From NCBI GenBank assembly GCA_020636215.1, contig JACJYG010000007.1, positions 558,001 to 622,000 on the forward strand: 64,000 bases of DNA, given 5' to 3'. The notes under the pieces are model-generated. The model did no database searches and was not told the DNA's origin. It worked only from the letters and a program-made list of their open reading frames with translations. Both the position numbers and the translations under genes were made by a program. Positions 57,875-64,000 of this stretch are shown piece after piece. How positions within the stretch are numbered: the first letter of the stretch is position 1; every line of letters begins with the position of its first letter. The stretch is from Lewinellaceae bacterium (GTDB lineage: Bacteria; Bacteroidota; Bacteroidia; Chitinophagales; Saprospiraceae).

Positions 57875-60324
57875 TCATAAATTTGAATGGTACTCATGCG
57901 TTTCCCCACCACGGCTAATAGTGAGCAGGTACGACCCCGGAGTAAAATGCCGGGTATCAAGTTCTACTGAAGAAAGCCCGGTTTCCAGCACCCTTCGCTC
58001 CACGAGGCGTCCGAAAAGGCTTGTAACCCACAGCTCGCCGGCTTGCAGAAGGGGGGGCTTAAATTGAACAATTACCTGCTCCCTTGCCGGATTGGGAAAG
58101 ATTGACACTTCATGGTTGCCTGAAGGAGGCGTTTCCGGTTCAATTCCTTGCTCTATTGATCGCGGTTCTACAGGTACTTCAGGGACATTAGGCATAAAAA
58201 CAGCTCCTTTCAAGAAGGATAACATCCCTTTTGCATAACCACTTTCGGGGAAGTTGCTTTCTGCTATATCGTATAAGGCTTGTTCCTGCACCGGGCTAAG
58301 AATAATGCTGTCCGAAGCCGTCATCTGGAGATTCAGGCTCATTAGAAAGTGAAATGCCTGCTGACGCGGCGTAATTTGCGGCATGCTATCCAAAAGCGCT
58401 TCTGCTTTGGAAAAATTGCCGGCGCGAATGTTCAGGTACCATCCACCTGCCAAAGCGTCATGAGTTCCTTCCTGAAGCAGGAGTTCTTCAGCTGTTTCGT
58501 AATCGCCCTCTTCTTCCAGTTGAAGCGCCAGCGTATGCAAAGCCCTGTCTTTGGTTTGCTCCGCAAGCTGGATGTTGGCATACAGTTCATCACGAGGCGA
58601 TTGGGGTATAGTGTCTTTAATGGTATCCAGGCTTGCATATTTTGAAGGGCTTATTAAACTTTCGGCTTCCTCCATAATCTGTCCGGACAAAGGAGCATTA
58701 GCCTCAAAAATGCTTTCTTTGCCAGGAGTTTGTATGGCGGAACCCAACATGGTAAGAGCACCTCATCCGATAAATAAGGGCTCGCCAATTCCAGGGATTG
58801 ATGAATGGTAGCTACATTCGAAGGGGCTGTTTGAATGGCATTTAGCAGGGCGGATTTATCTCCACCGTCCAATAAAGCGCTCAGGCTATCAAGCCGCGCA
58901 TACCGTTCTTCTAGACAACTCCTTGTCGTACATTCTTCAAAACCCTCAATATCAACACATGAATTGACTGGTGGAATTTGTAAGCCCCTAAAAACTATAA
59001 TAATTAAACTGCTGGCTGCAATTGGGGTCATTGAGCGCACAGTAGTACCGGTATGAGCCTCGGGTCGCTGTCTGGTATGAAAATGTAAATAAAGGGAATG
59101 GTATTATTGCCGGTAAAAATATCGGTGCCATTTTCCGGGAACAGATTATCAGCCAGGTATCTAAGTTGCCAAACTCACTTTGTATCTTGAATATTCGCCC
59201 CGGTGAAGCGTTATAATCAAGGAGCAACAGCCCGTATTCGGCATCGAGCTCGTTATTATTAAACACGAACCCCTCGTTATCACCTTGTATAAGCATACCA
59301 AAGTTTTCGCTTAGGAAGCCGTTACAATTAGTGAATTTTTCCATCGGGCCTGTCAAAGTAAATTGTTCGCTAACGTCGTGGCCAGTAAAGGTATTGTTAA
59401 AACTGAAATATCCGCTTTGCCCATTCAACGATACGCCATGGCCATTCACTGAAAAGTCATTATTTTGCACAATAAGCCTGGATAAGCCAATGCCGTTTAT
59501 CGCACAACTATTTTGGGTAAAGGAATTTCGCTGGGCATTTGGGTTGGCGGAGCCAACAACGACAGGGCTTGACAAAGGCATAGTAGCAGCAGCATATATG
59601 CCGTTGAGCGTACTTCTTAAAGTACACCCATTCAAGACATTGCCGCCGGCATTGCTGAATTCCAGGCAGTAATTTCCCAGGTTGAGGAATTCGCATTCAT
59701 CGAATGTAATGCCTTCCCAAAATTCATTCGGACAATCTTCAAATTCCTGGCGATTGAAGCTGATCAACCCTCCGTCAACGGTTAATTTGCCGCCCCGTTT
59801 CACCCAAATATATCCATTTTTTGGCATGTATAGCCTGCCACACAATGTCAGTTCGCCTCCGGATTCAATAATAAGGTGGGTATACAATTTGGTATCGAAA
59901 TCCCATGTTTCATCTCCTGTAACAACCCTCGGCAATTCACTTAACGGATCGTGGGACTGGCTGGGCTCCCGGCAGCTTACATATTTTCTCATGCTCAAGA
60001 GATGGGAAATACGATGCATTCGCCCTACCTGGCCGATGCTAAGATAATTGCCTTGCGAAAGGTGGCTTGTACTCATAATATTTCTGTTGGGGCAGGAAGC
60101 CGCGGCCGTAACGTGCCCCAGGCTAAAGGAGTGTCCCAATTCATGCAGGATATTTCATCGTTGTTTTCATACGGTGAATTAGCGTTGCAAGATAGGGTTG
60201 GGCCAGATGGAGGAGGCTCGGGGGGGGGCTCCATTTCACAGTTCCAGGTTCCGAAATCCTGAGCATTAAGCCCAGCAAGAACAGCCAGAAGAGCAATGGC
60301 TGTGATGGCTAATCGGTTATGCAT
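57875..60324 (-). pseudogene. Decayed M43-type metalloprotease gene with T9SS sorting domain
   Basis: ATG 60324 begins a signal peptide (MHNRLAITAIALLAVLAGLNA). Shortly after, near 60150, the frame shifts into HELGHSFSLGH, the HExxHxxxxxH zinc motif of M43/metzincin peptidases, followed by NIMSTS and QVGRMHR. The roughly 200-residue part that should precede the motif is missing. A beta-helix-like region (NGIYAAATMP to NNELDAEYGLLLLDYN) follows. Further shifts lie near 59155, 59040, 58985 and 58750. The last frame carries a helical-repeat segment and a T9SS type A domain (VSIFPNPAREQVIVQF, LLTISRGG). Non-functional as it stands. Confidence 0.75.
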
Positions 60325-60661
60325 GGCATTTATTTTGAGGTTAACAAATTAGGTACAACTACATCATATAGTGTAAAAAATACATGCGTTTTTCACACAA
60401 TGATATCCTGCCAGTGTTTGTTTATTTACTTTGAAAAAGGCTCAGAGTACGCAATGAAAAGTGAGGCGGCTTGTTTTTGTATCGCCAATGTATTAAATTT
60501 AAAAATAAACAACAAGCTTTATGTCCATGTGCGATAAAAAATTTGATCAATTCCAAAAGAAAGTATAGCAAAAAAGGGAGCTGCAGGAACTTCCCCCGGC
60601 TCTCGAAACTGCCTTCTATAACATTGCTATGTACCGCAGTAGAGGCAAAACCTGAAAAACC
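60325..60661. other. Gene-free, AT-rich interval
   Basis: 337 bp upstream of the decayed peptidase gene and downstream of the muramidase gene (both minus strand). A + strand frame at 60319-60537 has no homology features. I see no strong promoter, hairpin or repeat. Confidence 0.6.
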
Positions 60662-61648
60662 TCACAGGAAAGACCGGAACTCCCGGTACCACCCTTCGAT
60701 GCTCTCGTGATAGCGGTGGGCCTCATAGCCTGAACCGTTGTAAGTTCGCGCTACAGTCCGAAAATCGCTGGCAGTGGGATTGGTCTTAGCTACGATGGCT
60801 TTAGTGCTCGGACTAGCCGTCAAAAAGCAACCGATGTGATAGAGTTGTTCATCCACCGGGCTGACAAACATGGCTTTTGCAGAAGGGGCTCCGACTTTCC
60901 GGTAGTTCTCTCCCATGATTTGCCCCAGGCCGAAGCTCATGGAGCGGTATCGGAGCTCGGTGAAATCATCATTAGGGGCGGTCTTGTTCAGCCGGCTCAG
61001 GTAGTGTTGCTCGAAGCGGGGAGTGATCACGCCTGCAGTTTCCTGTTTTACGATAGTAAGCAGCCAGATGGGATGCACCGTAGCGCCGTTCTGCTCTTTA
61101 AGGCGTTTCACCGCATTTTCTGCTTGAGCCTGATAGCGCTGGGCTATTTCCTTACAAGTGTAGAAGTTACGTTGGTGATTGCTGTTGAGCTGAAAAATGG
61201 CCTCGTCAAAGTCGCCGCAGGCCACATGTTTGTTCTCAATGTTCTCGATGGCTACCTCCAACATCTTTTTTAAGGTTGGGATATCCAGACGGGTATCCGG
61301 TATGTTGACAATGCGGTGGTGCGCATTCGACCAGCTGCAGTCGTAGCAGAGCATATTTCGCTTGAGCTTCGGATTGAGGCCGTATTCAAACTGAAATTGA
61401 GCTACCCCCCGGTTAGTGCCCCGGCCAAAGTCGCCATCGATGAGGAAACCACCCCGGGAGGCCGTTGAATATCCGAGAAAGATAAGCAGGCGTTGAATCG
61501 CCCGGATGGAATGCTCCCCGGCGGTTTTCCGGTCCAGTGTTACATCCCCTGCTTCCAGGCGTTCCAGGTCATTTTTCCAGTCTTCGTTTTTTTCCCCCGG
61601 CAAGGCAATGATCTTTTGAATCCGGGGATCCTGAATGGCTGCAATCAT
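60662..61648 (-). CDS. N-acetylmuramidase-like peptidoglycan hydrolase with peptidoglycan-binding domain
   Basis: A 328-residue protein. A peptidoglycan-binding-1 type domain is near residues 45-90 (IRAIQRLLIFLGYST, IDGDFGRGTNRGVAQFQFEYGL). The C-terminal part (about residues 190-328) matches the N-acetylmuramidase (DUF3380) pattern: PIWLLTIVKQETAG with catalytic Glu, FEQHYLSRLNK, SMSFGLGQIMGENYRKVG and ARTYNGSGY. It cleaves the glycan strand of peptidoglycan. No signal peptide is present, as in phage or contractile-tail endolysins, so export would need a holin or another route. No phage genes are adjacent. Confidence 0.83.
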   Translation of the reverse strand: MIAAIQDPRIQKIIALPGEKNEDWKNDLERLEAGDVTLDRKTAGEHSIRAIQRLLIFLGYSTASRGGFLIDGDFGRGTNRGVAQFQFEYGLNPKLKRNMLCYDCSWSNAHHRIVNIPDTRLDIPTLKKMLEVAIENIENKHVACGDFDEAIFQLNSNHQRNFYTCKEIAQRYQAQAENAVKRLKEQNGATVHPIWLLTIVKQETAGVITPRFEQHYLSRLNKTAPNDDFTELRYRSMSFGLGQIMGENYRKVGAPSAKAMFVSPVDEQLYHIGCFLTASPSTKAIVAKTNPTASDFRTVARTYNGSGYEAHRYHESIEGWYREFRSFL

Positions 61649-61675
61649 GGGTTGGTGGTTTTGTTTTACATTGAT

Positions 61676-61691
61676 AATTCAAACAGCTTCT
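61676..61691. repeat. Solo terminus of a type B element
   Basis: AATTCAAACAGCTTCT followed by TAAG is identical to the right end of the type B elements, including the bordering TA, but the rest of the element is missing. It lies 28 bp upstream of the muramidase start. Confidence 0.55.
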
Positions 61692-61808
61692 AAGATAATT
61701 ATTAATTCTGCATTTGCCAGAAAGATTCGTAATTCGTATTGCCACTATCAGCTTTGACATACATAGTGGCCTGGAAAAGCATAACCTGGAATGGCCGGGC
61801 GGGCCCTG

Positions 61809-62246
61809 CTATTGATTTTGCTCACAAGGGACGGCCCGATATTTCAGCATAGCCGTTCTGCCGCTGGCCAGATGGATAACCTTGGCCACATATTCGAAAT
61901 CGCAGGCGCAGTCGAGGGTAATGCCTTTTTCTACCAACACACCACCGCGGAACCATTCTACATGGAAAGCTGGCGACTGGAAATAGAGGGAATTATTGGA
62001 CTGTGGATTGTAAACAGTCAGAGACTCTCCCCCGGCATAACAAAAACTGCTCCTGATAGCTATTTCAAAGGGCATGATCCGCTTGGCAGCGTTCATTGGG
62101 CTTTCCATTTCCTGGGGGCTGGCCAGCGCATCATACGAGGGCTCTTTTCCAGCATGACGGGCGGGCTTGGGGATTTCCAGCGGCGCTTCCTTTTCGCAGG
62201 AGAACAAAAACAATAATGCGCTTACAAAAACGATGGCCTTTTTCAT
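61809..62246 (-). CDS. Small lipoprotein of unknown function
   Basis: A 145-residue protein with a lipoprotein signal (MKKAIVFVSALLFLFSCEKE; the Cys at residue 17 follows LFLFS). The mature part is rich in Cys (FCYAG, CACDFEY, PCEQNQ) and has a beta-strand character (ESLTVYNPQSNNSLYFQ, VEWFRGGVLVEKG). No enzyme motif is recognised. Acidic residues EKE after the lipid Cys would favour surface export in Bacteroidota (a lipoprotein export signal needs acidic residues at +2 to +5), which is an inference. Confidence 0.75.
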   Translation of the reverse strand: MKKAIVFVSALLFLFSCEKEAPLEIPKPARHAGKEPSYDALASPQEMESPMNAAKRIMPFEIAIRSSFCYAGGESLTVYNPQSNNSLYFQSPAFHVEWFRGGVLVEKGITLDCACDFEYVAKVIHLASGRTAMLKYRAVPCEQNQ

Positions 62247-62391
62247 GATCCGATTATTTTAGGTGGTTTAAAATCGCTGTCCACCTTATTATTTGAAAAA
62301 GGCAGTGAAGGTTACCCTGCTGATACTTTTTTATCGATATCAACATGGATCATCCCGAATTTTCGTAGAATATCCCGGAAGATGCTTGGAA

Positions 62392-62545
62392 GCTGTCTCA
62401 AAAGAGGAGATGAAAATCCTACAGCCCAATAATATTCTGTTTTTTGCTGTCCGGCCGGTTCTCCCTTTCGGGGAGCTAGAGGGGCTGGGCCGGGCAGCAA
62501 AACATGATTTGGCGCTATTTTTCAATTCCTCTCTTTTGAGACAGC
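62392..62545. repeat. Type C palindromic element
   Basis: 154 bp with terminal inverted repeats GCTGTCTCAAAAGAGG at the left and its near complement (CCTCTCTTTTGAGACAGC) at the right, plus an inner imperfect stem (GCTGTCCGGCC / GGCCGGGCAGC-like). No gene. It differs in sequence from types A and B and lacks flanking TA, but has the same size class. It lies in a 540-bp gene-free gap. Confidence 0.75.
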
Positions 62546-62701
62546 CCCGATACTACGCCTGATCGGCGGAGCCGCCTGCTGTGCCGCAGGCCGGCAGGGA
62601 TACTAAGTTGATGCTATTGATGAGAAAAGCCGCCCATTAAAGTTCTTTTTGTTGTGGAGCCTCCTCATCCATAGTATCAACGGCCCGCAGGGCCAAAGTA
62701 T

Positions 62702-62729
62702 CCTCAAAGCCCGTATGCGGGCTTTGAGG
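62702..62729. terminator. Perfect 12-bp hairpin downstream of the LVIVD protein gene
   Basis: CCTCAAAGCCCG TATG CGGGCTTTGAGG forms a perfect stem of 12 bp with a 4-base loop. A second GC stem (CCCGC/GCGGG, 62736-62757) lies beside it. It is 57-84 bp after the stop of the minus-strand gene. The absence of a T run makes the terminator role uncertain. Confidence 0.5.
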
Positions 62730-62785
62730 AGTATCCCCGCCTGCTGCCAGCGGCGGGCAGGAATAGAATCGCTGATTGGTGGTTA

Positions 62786-64000
62786 TTACTGTACCACAAT
62801 CCTCTTGGTAACGGACTGGTTCTCCGTTGACAATCGCAGGAAATAGATCCCTGCTGGCAGGGCGGAAATGTCCTGATTCAAGGTGGTGATGGTTGAAGTT
62901 ACATTTTCCGTTTTCACACTTTGCCCATTGGGCAGTAGCCACTCTACCCGCAGCATTTCCTCCAGGGGGTGTTCAAAGGCCAGCCACAGGCTTTCCGAGG
63001 CCGGGTTGGGGAATATCTGGAAGCTGTTCCCCCCGATTTCGGAAATGCCATTTACGGCTATCGTCGTAAAGGAGAAAACCTCCGAAGGGTTGTCGCCGCA
63101 TTCACCGGTGATAACGATGCGCCAGTAATAGGTCGTGCCGCCTTCCAGGTCGATAGGCAGAAAATGGGAATTGCCCGGTATGGAAGCGGTATAAAGGATA
63201 TTTGCCTCAAAATCATCGGCGTCCGTAGAAAGCTCGATGCGCCGGGGGTGCGGAGGGCCGGAGGACCAGATGAAGAGCGGAGAAAGCGCAACGTCAACTT
63301 TGTTATCCGTTGGGGAGAACAGTGCAGGCGGCGTGGGCAACCCCAAAATATAAGCCGGCACTTCGCTGTTGCCACTGTTTACACCATCCGTTACGGAAAA
63401 TACGACCTTTTGCCCTTCCCCAGCCTCCACTGCCGTAATGCTTCCGGTGATGATATCGCCTGGCATAGCGGTGGTGGAACTAAGGTTGACTTCCAGGCCC
63501 GGAGAAGTGCCCTCGGTTGAGATCGTTACTTCCCCGGCCAGGTCGGGGCCGATCCATAAGGAAAATTCTGTCGTTTCCCCCTGACAGCCCTGGATTCTGG
63601 AAATATTGGGGGTCGCCGTTGTATTCAGCGGTGTTTCGAGCGCCTCAAAGACGTAAAACCCATTGTTCATATCCGAGATCAGCGCTTTGCCCGAAGGCAT
63701 TACGAATATCCCCCAGGCGCCGGCGAAGTAGTCGTCATTTGGGCCGTCGTACGTGTCGTAATAGGCCGCCCGCCGGGGGTAAAGCGGGTTCGATACATCG
63801 AAAACCTGCAAACCATCATAGTAATAGGATACATACAGCAGCCCGTCTTTGGGATATACGTTGTGGGGGATCTGTTCCTGATAAGAAGCCGGATTCATAG
63901 TGGAAATGACCCGCATTTCTGAAAGGTCGCTCACGTCGACGATCTTTACATCTGAACCGTGGGTTTCATCACACAGGTAGTAATATTGGCCATCCTCCGA
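62786..64000 (-). CDS. LVIVD / choice-of-anchor B family secreted protein with T9SS type A domain (5' end cut)
   Basis: The frame is open to the window end, so the N-terminus and signal peptide are missing. The visible 404 residues start SEDGQYYYLCDETHGSDV. LVIVD-type propeller repeats follow (VKIVDVSDLSEM, LLYVSYYYDGLQVFDVSNP, ALISDMNNGFYVFE), then a beta-rich domain (EFSLWIGPDLAGEVTIS). A fibronectin-like segment (PTPPALFSPTDNKVDV, YYWRIVITGECGD) comes next, and the C-terminus is a T9SS type A domain (FQIFPNPASESLWLAF, LPAGIYFLRL, ending RIVVQ). It is likely surface exposed; no enzymatic motif is visible. Confidence 0.85.
   Translation of the reverse strand, partial: SEDGQYYYLCDETHGSDVKIVDVSDLSEMRVISTMNPASYQEQIPHNVYPKDGLLYVSYYYDGLQVFDVSNPLYPRRAAYYDTYDGPNDDYFAGAWGIFVMPSGKALISDMNNGFYVFEALETPLNTTATPNISRIQGCQGETTEFSLWIGPDLAGEVTISTEGTSPGLEVNLSSTTAMPGDIITGSITAVEAGEGQKVVFSVTDGVNSGNSEVPAYILGLPTPPALFSPTDNKVDVALSPLFIWSSGPPHPRRIELSTDADDFEANILYTASIPGNSHFLPIDLEGGTTYYWRIVITGECGDNPSEVFSFTTIAVNGISEIGGNSFQIFPNPASESLWLAFEHPLEEMLRVEWLLPNGQSVKTENVTSTITTLNQDISALPAGIYFLRLSTENQSVTKRIVVQ

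Noticed and set aside
62637..62942. 101-codon minus-strand frame overlapping the end of the LVIVD protein gene
   Set aside because: It overlaps the T9SS sorting domain in another frame and continues through the GC hairpins.

Overview
The window comes from a chromosome of a Bacteroidota member, most likely a Saprospiria/Saprospiraceae-type organism. The evidence is: several secreted proteins ending in type IX secretion system (T9SS) sorting domains of type A and type B; a DUF3667 protein and a DUF4295 protein; the gene order tRNA-Arg, rpmB, rpmG, DUF4295, ftsY; promoters of the Bacteroidota type (TAnnTTTG -7 box, weak Shine-Dalgarno signals); and SprB-like and 47-residue Cys-containing adhesin repeats. 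This assignment is an inference from gene content; no 16S gene is present.

Layout. Positions 1-20700 are a surface polysaccharide/glycan locus, mostly on the + strand. It holds the end of a GT2 glycosyltransferase, an NAD-dependent sugar epimerase, an FAD oxidoreductase of the UDP-galactopyranose mutase/amine oxidase type, a polysaccharide deacetylase, a GT-C (ArnT/PMT-like) membrane glycosyltransferase, a second GT2, a large unknown membrane protein, two tandem GH38-like secreted proteins (the second extended by a 16-17 unit 47-residue repeat array that contains a one-base frameshift), wecB, a UbiA-type decaprenyl-phosphate phosphoribosyltransferase with a convergent HAD phosphatase, and a cytoplasmic-looking initiating sugar transferase. 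Positions 21100-33900 are mainly minus-strand housekeeping and accessory genes: a spermidine synthase-like membrane protein, secreted PCMT, VOC, SET, MtfA, rfbD, GNAT, rfbC, der, era, DUF3667 and cupin. At 34414-35845 lies a complete IS256-family element with an 8-bp target duplication. It is inserted at the edge of a 9-bp tandem repeat that runs into the start codon of a NadR-like ATPase. A TPP riboswitch (36890-36984) precedes a TonB-dependent receptor, which is therefore a candidate thiamine importer.

Positions 39600-54850 carry Uma2, rplS, two tandem T9SS type B PKD proteins, a threonylcarbamoyl-AMP synthase, a tRNA-like pseudogene beside tRNA-Arg(ACG), rpmB-rpmG-DUF4295, ftsY, an FGGY kinase, an App1-like phosphatase, a beta carbonic anhydrase, an MGH1/GH63-like glycosidase and a RhlE helicase. 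Positions 55000-64000 look like a decaying accessory region. It holds T9SS cargo genes, two of them broken by many frameshifts (one an M43-type metalloprotease still showing the HExxHxxxxxH motif), an N-acetylmuramidase, a lipoprotein and a LVIVD/choice-of-anchor B T9SS protein cut by the window end.

The most unusual signal is a set of about 160-bp terminal-inverted-repeat elements without genes. Two sequence types (A at 3602 and 28011; B at 20854 and 40862) share one architecture, and every complete copy is bounded by TA dinucleotides. The two copies of each type are practically identical and lie in opposite orientation. A third, different palindromic element lies at 62392, and short or solo remnants occur elsewhere. 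They look like MITEs moved by a TA-targeting transposase that is not in this window.
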